A DNA stretch of 64,000 bases, from contig NZ_JAVJQO010000007.1 of NCBI RefSeq assembly GCF_040218225.1, forward strand, positions 62,001-126,000, written 5' to 3'. Of the stretch, positions 1 through 9,009 are shown piece after piece. A program made the translations under genes and the position numbers. This DNA comes from Gracilimonas sp. (GTDB lineage: Bacteria; Bacteroidota; Rhodothermia; Balneolales; Balneolaceae). Every line of letters starts with the position of its first letter. The first letter of the stretch is position 1. The notes under the pieces were generated by a model. The model saw only the letters and a list, made by a program, of their open reading frames with translations, was not told the origin of the DNA and ran no database searches.

Positions 1-858
1 TTTGTAGCTGGCAATGTCGATCCTGTAAAAACAATACTTTCACAAAAACGTCCTTTGGATACATTTATTCAGGAGAACATTTCAGATAACACAAGCTATC
101 CTTACCGGGTACTCCCATTGTTAGATAATGCCTTCAACAATGCCATACCTGCTTATTTCTACCCTTCAATAGGAGGTTATTCGGGTGCAAAACTCAGTAT
201 CACCCAGGATGTCATTGACCAGGGAGGCCCGTTGTTTAAAGGGCAATTTGGACTTAATACTAACCTGCTTAGCCTCTTAAATGTTAAATACCTTACGTAT
301 CGCAGAGGATTAAACATTCCCGGTTATATAGTGGCATTCGAGAGCCCTCAGGGTGTGGTTTATGAGAACACAGCTGTATTGCCTAAAGCCTTTTTTGTTG
401 ATTCGGTGATCACAGTACAAGAACCTGTTATGGCATATGAATATTTAAATCCTGGAAAAATCGATTTTGCAAAAACAGCTGTTGTTGAAACATCTGAGTC
501 TATTTCAATTAAAAAGGACTCCTTATCCAGCGTCAATGTGGTAGAATATTCTGCACCTGAAATTAAGCTGGAAGTGAACCGAAGTGAACCAGGCTTTTTA
601 GTATTAAGTGAAGTTTATTACCCCGCCGGATGGATTGCTGAACTGAATGGAGAAGAAGTCCCTATTTATAAAACCAACTATCTTCTTAGAGGATTGGCGG
701 TGCCAGAAGGAAACCACACCATTACTCTAAGGTTTGAACCATCGATTTATAGCCTTGGACTTACTTTGTCATGGATATCACTTGGTATACAGCTACTCTT
801 GGCAGGGTTTGTAGGTTTCACTTTTTTCAGAAACAGGTTTACAGGTGGCACAAACTAA
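1..858 (+). CDS. YfhO-like membrane protein, C-terminal part (5' end outside window)
   Basis: The frame is open from base 1, so the gene begins upstream; the TTG at 55 is not a credible start. The visible ~285 residues are mostly a soluble beta-rich segment ('VYENTAVLPKAFFVDS', then 'EVYYPAGWIAELNGEEVPIY'), as in the C-terminal extracytoplasmic part of YfhO-family multi-pass membrane proteins. A final hydrophobic helix ('LGIQLLLAGFVGFTFF') and a short basic tail follow. YfhO proteins resemble GT-C glycosyltransferases and are linked to cell-surface glycan or teichoic-acid decoration; the substrate here is unknown. The 3' end overlaps the next glycosyltransferase gene by 14 bp, which suggests co-transcription and translational coupling. 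The family call rests on the C-terminus only. Confidence 0.7.
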   Translation, partial: FVAGNVDPVKTILSQKRPLDTFIQENISDNTSYPYRVLPLLDNAFNNAIPAYFYPSIGGYSGAKLSITQDVIDQGGPLFKGQFGLNTNLLSLLNVKYLTYRRGLNIPGYIVAFESPQGVVYENTAVLPKAFFVDSVITVQEPVMAYEYLNPGKIDFAKTAVVETSESISIKKDSLSSVNVVEYSAPEIKLEVNRSEPGFLVLSEVYYPAGWIAELNGEEVPIYKTNYLLRGLAVPEGNHTITLRFEPSIYSLGLTLSWISLGIQLLLAGFVGFTFFRNRFTGGTN

Positions 859-2152
859 AAAGGTCCTGATTATAACCTATTACTGGCCTCCCAGTGGAGG
901 ATCTGGTGTTCAGCGGTGGGTTAAATTTGCTAAATATCTCAGAGAATTTGGCTGGGAACCGATTATTTACACCCCTTCAAATCCCGAAAGACCTGCTATA
1001 GACCACTCTCTTTCTAAGGATGTTCCTAAAGACTTAACCGTTATTAAACAACCAATATGGGAACCTTACATATTCTACAAAAAACTGGTCGGCCTTAAAA
1101 AAGACGAAAAGCTTGGCTCAGGTTTGATGAAAACCGGGAAAGAATCATCTTTTTTTCATTCTTTATCTGTCTGGATAAGGGGAAATTTCTTTATTCCCGA
1201 TGCCCGTAAATTTTGGATTCGCCCTTCCGTAAAGTTCTTAACTGATCACTTAAGAGATAACCCCGTTGACGCAATAATATCTACCGGACCTCCGCACTCG
1301 ATGCATATGATTGCGATGAATGTTACTAAACAAATTTCCATCCCCTGGCTGGCAGACTTCCGCGACCCCTGGACCAATATTGATTTTTTTGAGGAACTAA
1401 GGCTATCTAAGTATGCTCGGAAAAAACATCATAAGCTGGAAAGTAAAGTTCTTAAAACCGCTGATGATTTGGTCGTAATCAGCCCTACCATGAAAAAGGA
1501 ATTTCAGGAAATTACCAATACACCTGTTTCTGTTGTGCCTAATGGTTTTGATAAGGATGATTTTAGTGAAGAAAGTTATCACCCTGATTCTGTTTTTTCC
1601 CTTTCTCACGTTGGAATGATGACACCCACACGTAATCCGCAGGTTCTATGGGAGACACTCAGTGAACTAAGCAAAGAGAACCACCATTTCCGTAATAATT
1701 TCAAGCTTCGATTAATCGGTAAGATTGATGGAACCATAAAAGAAGATATTGACCGGTTTAACATTCAGCATTTGGTTCAATTTGAGAGTTATGTACCGCA
1801 CAATGAAATCATCAGGATACAACAGCAATCTGATGCTCTTCTTCTAATTATAAATAATACACCAAATGCTCCTTTAATTTTAACCGGCAAATTGTTTGAA
1901 TACCTCGCAGCTAAGCGACCTATCATTTGTCTGAGTCCTGTTGATGGAGACGCAAAGGAAGTAATTGACGAAACAAAAGCCGGTAGGTTTATTCTATATT
2001 CTGAGAGAGATCGTCTTAAAAGTGAAATAATGAGATTGTTCCAAAACTGGCAGGAAGGGATAAACTCATACGAGGGAATTGATGCAGAGAAATACTCGAG
2101 ACGATCGCTGACCAAGAAAATCGCCACTCAACTAAATGAATTAGTTTCATGA
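845..2152 (+). CDS. Glycosyltransferase family 4 (GT-B fold)
   Basis: This 435-residue protein probably transfers a sugar from a nucleotide-sugar donor during cell-surface polysaccharide assembly at the cytoplasmic face. The N-terminal Rossmann domain opens with 'YYWPPSGGSGVQR', typical of GT4 enzymes of Bacteroidota polysaccharide loci, and has 'LADFRDPW' near residue 170. The C-terminal GT-B half carries 'VVPNGFDKDDF' (about 230) and 'GKLFEYLAAKRPII' (about 347-360), the region that contacts the donor. The start is GTG at 845, inside the 3' end of the preceding gene. Its stop overlaps the ATG of wecB (ATGA). Donor and acceptor cannot be read from the sequence. Confidence 0.85.
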   Translation: MAQTKKVLIITYYWPPSGGSGVQRWVKFAKYLREFGWEPIIYTPSNPERPAIDHSLSKDVPKDLTVIKQPIWEPYIFYKKLVGLKKDEKLGSGLMKTGKESSFFHSLSVWIRGNFFIPDARKFWIRPSVKFLTDHLRDNPVDAIISTGPPHSMHMIAMNVTKQISIPWLADFRDPWTNIDFFEELRLSKYARKKHHKLESKVLKTADDLVVISPTMKKEFQEITNTPVSVVPNGFDKDDFSEESYHPDSVFSLSHVGMMTPTRNPQVLWETLSELSKENHHFRNNFKLRLIGKIDGTIKEDIDRFNIQHLVQFESYVPHNEIIRIQQQSDALLLIINNTPNAPLILTGKLFEYLAAKRPIICLSPVDGDAKEVIDETKAGRFILYSERDRLKSEIMRLFQNWQEGINSYEGIDAEKYSRRSLTKKIATQLNELVS

Positions 2153-3213
2153 AATCGATTTTGACCATTGTTGGAGCCAGACCACAATTTGTAAAAGCCG
2201 CAGTTGTGTCGAAAGCACTTGCTGAAGTGGGAATTGAAGAAGAAATCATCCACACCGGACAACATTACGATCATGAAATGAGTACTGTTTTTTGGGATGA
2301 ATTAAACCTTCCTGCACCATCTGTAAATTTAGAGGTAGGTTCCGGTTCGCATGGAAAGCAAACCGGAATAATGCTCCAGAAAATAGAAGAATTCATTTTT
2401 GGTCTACCTCAGAATCCTGATGCTTTATTAGTCTACGGTGATACAAACTCCACTTTGGCCGGAGCCTTGGTGGCTTCAAAGTTGCATATTCCTATTGTTC
2501 ATATTGAAGCAGGTTTACGGAGTTTTAACAAAGAAATGCCGGAAGAAATAAATCGAATTCTAACCGATCATGCATCAGAATTCCTGTTCTGTTCCTCAGA
2601 GCAAGGCGTAGACCAATTAGCTAAAGAAGGCATTACACACAATGTATTTAATGTTGGTGATGTGATGTATGATGCACTGCTCACTTTTTCAGAAATTGCT
2701 GATAAAAAAATAGACCTAAAACAGGTTCTTCCCTTTAACAAAGAGGAATATTATCTCGCAACTATTCACCGGCCATCCAATACTGATAGTGATACCAACT
2801 TAAATTCTGTTCTGCAGGCTTTTAGTAAACTTTCTAAGCCAGTTGTTTGGCCCGTTCACCCAAGAAATAAAAAGAAATTGAAAAGCTTGGCTATACCCAA
2901 AAATCTCCACCTGATCGAACCTGTTTCCTACTTCAAAATGATGGTCTTGCTTAAGAACTGCTCAAAAGTAATTACCGATTCCGGTGGACTTCAGAAGGAA
3001 GCCTACTGGATGAAGAAACCTTGCATTACTGTGCGGCAGGAAACTGAATGGGTTGAAACATTAAAGGGAGGATGGAATCAGCTTACAGGTGCAAATACAA
3101 AAGCTATCGTGAAGGCTGTTCAACAAAATCCAGATGGAGACTGGACATCTTTATATGGAGATGGTAAAGCCACAAAAAAAATCACTAAAGTCTTAAAGGA
3201 AAAATTTATTTAA
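2149..3213 (+). CDS. wecB: UDP-N-acetylglucosamine 2-epimerase (non-hydrolysing)
   Basis: Interconverts UDP-GlcNAc and UDP-ManNAc, supplying ManNAc-type precursors for surface polysaccharides. The 354 residues match the usual 350-380 of the family. Motifs run in order: 'GARPQFVKAA' near the N-terminus, 'HTGQHYD', 'YGDTNST' (about 98), 'HIEAGLRS' (about 120), 'MPEEINR', 'HRPSN' (about 208) and 'SGGLQKEA' (about 280), covering the UDP-binding and catalytic residues of this GT-B-like epimerase. It starts with an ATGA overlap on the preceding glycosyltransferase and ends 4 bp inside the converging methyltransferase gene, so no terminator separates the two strands. No ManNAc dehydrogenase (wecC) is seen nearby. 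Confidence 0.93.
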   Translation: MKSILTIVGARPQFVKAAVVSKALAEVGIEEEIIHTGQHYDHEMSTVFWDELNLPAPSVNLEVGSGSHGKQTGIMLQKIEEFIFGLPQNPDALLVYGDTNSTLAGALVASKLHIPIVHIEAGLRSFNKEMPEEINRILTDHASEFLFCSSEQGVDQLAKEGITHNVFNVGDVMYDALLTFSEIADKKIDLKQVLPFNKEEYYLATIHRPSNTDSDTNLNSVLQAFSKLSKPVVWPVHPRNKKKLKSLAIPKNLHLIEPVSYFKMMVLLKNCSKVITDSGGLQKEAYWMKKPCITVRQETEWVETLKGGWNQLTGANTKAIVKAVQQNPDGDWTSLYGDGKATKKITKVLKEKFI

Positions 3214-3983
3214 TCCTTCTTTTCCAAAACAAAGTCGTAAAGGTGATACACTCCTTTATTCTGAACTTCCACTTTTCCGGGCCTTTTGTTCATTTCTTTA
3301 ACAGAAAACCCAAAAGCTTTTACTTCTTCAAAAAAGGCTTTCTTTGAGAGCACGGAGCTTGTATAAATGTTGTCTTTATCTGTAACAAGGATGTTATAGA
3401 ATTTCTCTCCGGACGTAACCTCATCAGAAATAGCTGTGTGTATGAGCATTGTTTGCTTTGAAGGAACAGACAACACATTCTTCAAGCTTTTTATTGGGTC
3501 AAAAGTAGAAATTATAGTCCCTTTAGTTAGAACCACGTCAAATGACTCTTCGATAACATCTTCCTGGATGTCTGAGACGAAAAAAACACCCTCAGGCAAT
3601 GCCTCTGCTGCTAATTCCACAAAAACAGGCAGTAAGTCTGTTCCCATATAGGAAATTCTATTCCATAAATTTTCAGCTTTTAAATAAAATGGAAGGTTAC
3701 CGACATTACATCCTATATCAATCAAGCTTATCTCACCTTCAGGCAGGTACTTTTTAATAAATAGATATCCGGGATCATCCTTCCAGAAAGAGCTTGTACT
3801 TCTCTTCTCTATATATGCTTTAAGTCTTTTTTTATCTTCTTCAGAATTGTTGAAATTTTCTTTACCGGCTTTTTTAAGAGTATCCAACATATTTGACTCA
3901 GGCAGATATATAATCACTTTCTTATTCTCTTTCTCAGCAAATAATCCTGCTTTGAATGGACCTAAAGTAAAACTTAGCTTCAT
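3210..3983 (-). CDS. Class I SAM-dependent methyltransferase
   Basis: 257 residues. A Rossmann-type methyltransferase core begins at about residue 88 with 'LIDIGCNVGNLPFYL' (SAM motif I), followed by 'YMGTDLLPVFVELA' (acidic loop of motif II) and 'FDVVLTKGTII' (motif IV region). The first ~85 residues, rich in Lys/Glu, do not resemble a known domain. It is the last gene of the - strand polysaccharide operon, 51 bp after the deacetylase-like gene, so it may methylate a sugar or another envelope component. Substrate unknown. Its 3' end overlaps wecB on the other strand by 4 bp. Confidence 0.72.
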   Translation of the reverse strand: MKLSFTLGPFKAGLFAEKENKKVIIYLPESNMLDTLKKAGKENFNNSEEDKKRLKAYIEKRSTSSFWKDDPGYLFIKKYLPEGEISLIDIGCNVGNLPFYLKAENLWNRISYMGTDLLPVFVELAAEALPEGVFFVSDIQEDVIEESFDVVLTKGTIISTFDPIKSLKNVLSVPSKQTMLIHTAISDEVTSGEKFYNILVTDKDNIYTSSVLSKKAFFEEVKAFGFSVKEMNKRPGKVEVQNKGVYHLYDFVLEKKD

Positions 3984-4034
3984 TATTTTTTCATCTGTTT
4001 TTAATTTGAAGACTGAGAACTTAGAACTTACTTA

Positions 4035-4805
4035 TTATGATCTAAAAAAATGTTCATAAATATCTGTGACCACTTTTTTGATATTTCTTGATAAATGATA
4101 GTTCCAGTGCTGAGGATGAGTTAGCAAACAAATATTTTTCTTTTTTTGCTTTATTGCTTCCTCTGGTGATAAACCATATCTCCACCCGTGATTTGACTTA
4201 ATACTAGAGTCCGAAATATAGGCATCAAATTTACTCTTTATAGGTTCATCATAAGTTTCAAAGAATAGACCCAACTCTTCTCGGTCTTTACCCTCTAAAA
4301 TTCGATGATTTGGGATGCCAATCAACCTGTTACGCTGGTCCCCATGAGAGCAAATTGTTTTTATGTCCCAAAATTTTTCCTGGAAAACTCTTATTTCATC
4401 GAGAAGTTTTTCAAAGCATATATCAAAATCTTCAGTTGTTAATTCTTGCCCGGAGCAAATATTCTTTTCTCTGCAATAAGTTGCCAATGTTTCAAAATGC
4501 AGGGAAACCTCGAAACCATTTTCATTGATCTCTTCCATTGTAGAAACATGAATAGTAGACCACCGGTAGTAAAAAGTGGAATTAACACCAAGCCTCTTTT
4601 CTATTTCATACATTTTGTAGGCACCTTCATTATCATAATCCACATCATGACGTAAAACCAACACATTTTGATCGGGGTAAAAACCATGTTCGTACCAATC
4701 TTTTAGTGATGTTATCTTATACCCCTCCGCCAACGCTATTTCCAGAATAGCTTGATACTCACCCAGCCTGGAAGTTTGAACTATTTTTTTAATGACCGAG
4801 ATCAT
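4035..4805 (-). CDS. Polysaccharide deacetylase-fold protein (NodB-like)
   Basis: 256 residues. 'LRHDVDYDNEGAYKM' (about 51-65) is the metal-binding Asp-Asp motif of NodB/CE4-type carbohydrate deacetylases, here in the short 'HDVD' form used by polysaccharide-locus members. 'VNSTFYYRW' and 'EVSLHFETLA' supply the following barrel strands, and the C-terminus has 'ICLLTHPQHW', a plausible metal or substrate site. No signal peptide is visible, so action on a cytoplasmic or lipid-linked glycan intermediate is more likely than on peptidoglycan (inference). It overlaps the upstream methyltransferase stop by 4 bp (ATGA). It is the shorter of two deacetylase-fold proteins in the operon. Confidence 0.75.
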   Translation of the reverse strand: MISVIKKIVQTSRLGEYQAILEIALAEGYKITSLKDWYEHGFYPDQNVLVLRHDVDYDNEGAYKMYEIEKRLGVNSTFYYRWSTIHVSTMEEINENGFEVSLHFETLATYCREKNICSGQELTTEDFDICFEKLLDEIRVFQEKFWDIKTICSHGDQRNRLIGIPNHRILEGKDREELGLFFETYDEPIKSKFDAYISDSSIKSNHGWRYGLSPEEAIKQKKKNICLLTHPQHWNYHLSRNIKKVVTDIYEHFFRS

Positions 4806-5497
4806 AACTCTTTCACTAAAACAGTCATTACTCTTACCGGTTTACGAATTATTTTACCGATGAAGTTTTCAGAAATATAGCTTACTAAACTCATTATGGG
4901 TTTTTTTAATAATGGGGTTAATACCAAATATCTGAAAAGAGGATATGCAAAATATGTTTTCATTGAAAAGTCAGGATGAGCAAACATAGTCTTGATCTGA
5001 TCGTGAGTATGATAAAACCAACCAGAAGAGGACTCCATCCCGCTAAAATCAGTTCTCCCAAGAATAAATATAACGCCTTCATCTTCTAAACAACTCGACC
5101 ATCGGTTTATTATCTGCTGGGTAGCTTCAAAATTGGTAGTATTAAAGGGAGAGAAACCACTTACAAAAAGCATATCAAATTTATCCTGAATCTGGATATT
5201 TGTTGCATCATGTTGAAGGAAATCACAATCCGGAAATTGGGTTTTTGCTTTTTCAATAGCGGAGTTTGCAAAGTCGATTCCTCTGCAATCATATCCCAGA
5301 TCATTGAAAATTTTGGTGTAAATACCCGTTCCGCAACCAATGTCTAATACTTTTTTGACTTGTACTGTAGACGTAAGATTAACAACATTCAAATAAGATT
5401 GAACCTGATATTTAACTTTTATGTACTGATTACTCCAATCTCTATCCTTATAGAATTCCTCGTAATAAGATTTGGAATGCATATCCTGTTTTTCCAT
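4802..5497 (-). CDS. Class I SAM-dependent methyltransferase
   Basis: 231 residues from the ATG at 5497; a TTG one codon upstream is also possible. 'VLDIGCGTGIYTKIF' (about 48-62) is a textbook SAM motif I, followed by 'CRGIDFANSAIEKA' and 'FDMLFVSGFSPF'. The N-terminal 'SKSYYEEFYKDRDW' is typical of small methyltransferases of O-antigen and exopolysaccharide clusters. The start overlaps the stop of the upstream GT4 gene (TGATG), which indicates translational coupling. A hydrophobic stretch at about 180-205 near the C-terminus may associate with the membrane. It probably methylates a sugar hydroxyl; the target is unknown. Confidence 0.8.
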   Translation of the reverse strand: MEKQDMHSKSYYEEFYKDRDWSNQYIKVKYQVQSYLNVVNLTSTVQVKKVLDIGCGTGIYTKIFNDLGYDCRGIDFANSAIEKAKTQFPDCDFLQHDATNIQIQDKFDMLFVSGFSPFNTTNFEATQQIINRWSSCLEDEGVIFILGRTDFSGMESSSGWFYHTHDQIKTMFAHPDFSMKTYFAYPLFRYLVLTPLLKKPIMSLVSYISENFIGKIIRKPVRVMTVLVKEL

Positions 5498-6690
5498 CAA
5501 TTCTCAGCAAGATTACTATACATTTTCAGCATATCCTGAATAGTTTTATCCCAGCTATATTTCTCAATCACTGCTTTTTTACCATTCTTTCCAAGTTCCT
5601 TTGCCCTGCTTCGATTCTCATATAAATTCATAACACTTTCTATAAACCTGATAGTATTTTCGCTTTCATAAATCAGGCCGCAGTTTTCTTTTTCTACCAA
5701 TTTTTTTACTGAAGTACAATTTGTACCCAGGATTGGCAGTCCGAAATACATATATTGGAACAGTTTATTTGAACTTGAGTTATCTGTTTGCGGTGTTCGC
5801 TTGAATGGAACCAGTCCAACATCTGCAACTTCAAGATAGGATTTAATCTTTTCCTGGCTTTGCCATCCTTCAAAAAAAACCTGATCACTTAATTCATTTT
5901 CTTTAACAATAGCTTGTAACTGCGTCCTTGTGTCCCCATCTCCAACCAGAATAAGTCTGATATCGGGAGCTTTCTTACTTAATCCTTTCATCCCTTTTAT
6001 CACGTGCTCCAATCCGCGATTACTCACAAAACCACCAACATATACAAGCGTAAAGTAATCCTTAAATTTATTTATGATCCGCTGGTCTGTTTCAAATTCA
6101 TCAAAAAGTCTGGTGTGTATGGTATTGGGAACAAGAATCACATCTTCTTTTGAAACGCCCTTATTAATAATCCTATCTTCTATTCCTTTGCTAACCGTTA
6201 TGACTTTATCCATATCAGCAAGCCATTCCTTTTCTTTCCGCTCCCATTTTTTTTGAGATACCAGCAAGCGATTTGGAAACTTTGTAGCCCATTTATAGTC
6301 CTTGAGAACTTCCACATAATTCTCGTGCATATCTCCAACAAAATAAACATCATGTTTTTTACGAATCAGCCTTGCAGCTCCAAAAAGATATAAATCATGA
6401 AAATGAACAGCATCGTATTGCTCTGAATCTAAAATGGCAGAAACCTTTTTTGCTACAAATTGATCTATCCATGGTACCATACCTGCCAGCCCGTGCATTT
6501 TATCGCGCTTGAACCGAGATACTTTCTCCCTATACACTTTGATGCCTTTAACCTGTACAATTTCTTGTTGGGGGTTGTCAGCAATGGAAAGCAACCCCAC
6601 TTTGTGCCCGGCCCTTATCAGGGAGGTAGCCTCATTTTCTACCCGGATATCGGTAGGAAATTTTTTATCCAAAACCATTAAAATTTTCAT
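5497..6690 (-). CDS. Glycosyltransferase family 4
   Basis: 397 residues with a GT-B fold. The N-terminal half opens with 'MVLDKKFPTDIRVENEA' and contains 'FHDLYLFGAA' (about 97). The C-terminal half has 'LVYVGGFVSNRGLEHVIKG' (about 215), 'LILVGDGDTR' and the acceptor/donor segment 'DNSSSNKLFQYMYFGLPI' (about 305), all characteristic of GT4 (GT1 superfamily) enzymes. It lies in the middle of the polysaccharide operon, 6 bp after the large deacetylase-fold gene and coupled to the next methyltransferase. The sugar donor cannot be assigned. Confidence 0.88.
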   Translation of the reverse strand: MKILMVLDKKFPTDIRVENEATSLIRAGHKVGLLSIADNPQQEIVQVKGIKVYREKVSRFKRDKMHGLAGMVPWIDQFVAKKVSAILDSEQYDAVHFHDLYLFGAARLIRKKHDVYFVGDMHENYVEVLKDYKWATKFPNRLLVSQKKWERKEKEWLADMDKVITVSKGIEDRIINKGVSKEDVILVPNTIHTRLFDEFETDQRIINKFKDYFTLVYVGGFVSNRGLEHVIKGMKGLSKKAPDIRLILVGDGDTRTQLQAIVKENELSDQVFFEGWQSQEKIKSYLEVADVGLVPFKRTPQTDNSSSNKLFQYMYFGLPILGTNCTSVKKLVEKENCGLIYESENTIRFIESVMNLYENRSRAKELGKNGKKAVIEKYSWDKTIQDMLKMYSNLAEN

Positions 6691-6696
6691 ACCACC

Positions 6697-8052
6697 CTAC
6701 TTTAAACATTCCTGATAGAAAGATTTCATTTCATCGTCTACCAAATGATTGTTGTGCCAGAGAATAGTAAAGTTACCTGAATATTTTTTGCACTGATTTT
6801 TTAAACCCTCTACAATATTCCATGCTTCTTCAAGGTTTCTCCCCAGCCCTAAGTATCCTTTGTCAAATAAACTAACTTCCATAAGAATAAGGGGCTCAAA
6901 AAGCACCTCAGATTTTCTTTTTGTTCTATAATTAAAAGGATGGAATGGGATACAAGTACCACACCTAAAACCTGGTCTACCAGCAAATCCAAGGGTTTGA
7001 TCAACATGAACACCTGCCTTTTCTAACTCTGAAAGACAATCAGTATTCCATTGCAAATAATGATTCCTGCTTTTCCAAACAGTTTGCTGAATCCCTAGCT
7101 TATTAACAGCGTTTTTTAACTTCTTATATTCTTTAGAAATTTGACTTCGAGTAATCGGTGAATTATAGGAGGGGTGTAACCCAATATTATGCCCTCGATA
7201 GTAAATTTTTTTTAGCAGTTTTTTTATTTCGGGGTTTTCTAATTCATACTCTTGGTCATACTTGCCATTTGTATTTTCTGCTATAAAATGAAACGTGCTT
7301 TTTCTCCCTGACTTTTCTGAGATGTCCATTATCCAGTCAAATGTATTATATGGGTCAAGCTGATGTTCACCATTTTTAATTTTTCTGACTTTCTTAATTC
7401 GGTTAATAGCTTTTATTACTGACTTTCGAATTAACAGATCACCAGAAACTCGCTTAATCAATTTTCCACTTGAATAGTAAAGGTATTCAAAAGGACGATC
7501 TACATCGTGGGAGGGTAAAATTGAAAATGAGCTATTTACCTGCAGAGAAACTCCAAATTTTTTGAAAATAATTTTAGAAAACAACTCCAGATACAAATCA
7601 GCCAAAGGAGTTTCAATAAAGTTATTTCTTAAAAGAAATGTATGGTCTGCAACATTTCTTCCATGATCATCTTGGTTTATCTCTTCTGTTTTTTCATGAT
7701 ACCTATTCAATAAAAAAAATAGTGTGCCAAAGAAATCAATGCCATAGTCATGTTCCTGACTTTGGGGCTTTCCATTAAATAAAACTGGAAGAGTATCAAA
7801 TTTATCAAAAGCGAAACGTTTTAAACCCCAGTTACCTTGCGATCTCTTTTGTAACCACTGACTTTTTTCCTGAGAGACGAAAAGTGCAGGAAAGCTCAGG
7901 GTTTTACCTGTTTGCTGATCCGAAATTATATAGGTCTCTTTTTCATGCTTGTTAATAAGAACCTTTAATCCCCAAAATTCTTCAAATATTAGCTTTACGG
8001 TATATTCTGAAACTTGAGTTAGATCGTCAGGGATTATGACCTTTAGATTCAT
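6697..8052 (-). CDS. Large polysaccharide deacetylase-family protein
   Basis: 451 residues. An N-terminal segment of about 190 residues, of the kind found in front of many Bacteroidota deacetylase-fold proteins, precedes a NodB-like domain starting at 'FSILPSHDVDRPFEYL' (about 201). This is the 'HDVD' metal-binding motif of the family. 'RGHNIGLHPSYN' (about 289-300) supplies the conserved His-x-Ser/Pro element and 'ILWHNNHLVDDE' (about 435) the C-terminal metal/substrate histidine. No signal peptide. It sits between the FemAB-like gene (23 bp upstream) and the GT4 gene (6 bp downstream). Two deacetylase-fold proteins in one operon imply at least two N-acetylated positions or two stages of modification (inference). 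Confidence 0.75.
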   Translation of the reverse strand: MNLKVIIPDDLTQVSEYTVKLIFEEFWGLKVLINKHEKETYIISDQQTGKTLSFPALFVSQEKSQWLQKRSQGNWGLKRFAFDKFDTLPVLFNGKPQSQEHDYGIDFFGTLFFLLNRYHEKTEEINQDDHGRNVADHTFLLRNNFIETPLADLYLELFSKIIFKKFGVSLQVNSSFSILPSHDVDRPFEYLYYSSGKLIKRVSGDLLIRKSVIKAINRIKKVRKIKNGEHQLDPYNTFDWIMDISEKSGRKSTFHFIAENTNGKYDQEYELENPEIKKLLKKIYYRGHNIGLHPSYNSPITRSQISKEYKKLKNAVNKLGIQQTVWKSRNHYLQWNTDCLSELEKAGVHVDQTLGFAGRPGFRCGTCIPFHPFNYRTKRKSEVLFEPLILMEVSLFDKGYLGLGRNLEEAWNIVEGLKNQCKKYSGNFTILWHNNHLVDDEMKSFYQECLK

Positions 8053-8075
8053 AAAATAAAACTTAGATTGGGCAC

Positions 8076-9005
8076 TTATTGCTTCATCTTTTTGATAAAC
8101 TGTTTGGCATAGTAGAAAGGGGCATATTTTTTACTTATTCCTTGTATGTGATGAAAGTGAACCGGTTTGCTGCCAAAAGAACTAAAATAACGTTCAATCG
8201 ACTTAATACTTGAGCCCTCGAAGTCGAAGGTGTTACCTCTTTTCTGGGCCTCTTTTATTCCCTCCCACAATACCAGGCTTACTGCACCAGGAACTTCTGA
8301 TTCTGAATCAAATCCACCTGCCAAATAATAGGTAGTCTTATCATCGTGAAGAAAAACTTCAGCTGCATGCAAAACCCCTTTATTATCTTTTGCACCAACT
8401 ATCGTTGCCCTTTCTCTGGAAGATGCCTCATTATATAAATCATACAAAAGACCCCTTGAGTATGGAACTTTAAGTCCCTGTCTTTCAAAAGTTGCTGAAA
8501 TCATATTATAAAGCTCATCTGAGCTCAGACCAATTATGACCTCTAAAGACTCCTCTGCCCTTCGAATATCCCGACGAACCGCACTATTTAAATTTTTCCA
8601 AGTTTGTTTAGTATCTATTGGGGCCTGTACTTGAAATGTAGTCAAAGAATTTTGAGAGAAACCTTCCCAGATAAATGGCAAATAATTGATGACATCAGCA
8701 TCCAGGTTATAATTAAACTTATCAAAGCTGGGAATTTTCTTGATCAATTTTTTGAGCATAGAACGTTCTGTATTATGAATCGTTTCATGCTTTGAACTTG
8801 TTTGCTTAATCCAAGGACCTAATTTCTGAGTCAATACTGGCATTTCAATAAATCGAAATCCTTTTTCTTTCCGCAAAACAATGGGCCATCGAGCAAAAAT
8901 ATCTCCACCTTTTTCTATCCGAATATCTTCCCATTGTCCTGGAGCTACAATATCTAGCCACCAAGGTTGCATAAAAATATTTCCTGGCAATTCGTGGGGG
9001 ATCAT
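8076..9005 (-). CDS. FemAB/GNAT-like acyl- or aminoacyl-transferase
   Basis: 309 residues. 'IFMQPWWLDIVAPGQWE' at the N-terminus is the hallmark opening of FemAB-related GNAT proteins in polysaccharide loci. 'AVRRDIRRAEES' (about 144), 'LHAAEVFLHDDKTTYYLAGG' (about 210-230) and 'NTFDFEGSSI' (about 260) correspond to the second GNAT domain's acyl-CoA-type core. Known relatives add amino acids to lipid II or acylate exopolysaccharide sugars; this gene's neighbours favour the second. It lies 4 bp after the sulfotransferase gene and 23 bp before the larger deacetylase gene, so deacetylation followed by re-acylation of an amino sugar is a reasonable but untested pairing. Confidence 0.72.
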   Translation of the reverse strand: MIPHELPGNIFMQPWWLDIVAPGQWEDIRIEKGGDIFARWPIVLRKEKGFRFIEMPVLTQKLGPWIKQTSSKHETIHNTERSMLKKLIKKIPSFDKFNYNLDADVINYLPFIWEGFSQNSLTTFQVQAPIDTKQTWKNLNSAVRRDIRRAEESLEVIIGLSSDELYNMISATFERQGLKVPYSRGLLYDLYNEASSRERATIVGAKDNKGVLHAAEVFLHDDKTTYYLAGGFDSESEVPGAVSLVLWEGIKEAQKRGNTFDFEGSSIKSIERYFSSFGSKPVHFHHIQGISKKYAPFYYAKQFIKKMKQ

Positions 9006-9009
9006 TCTA

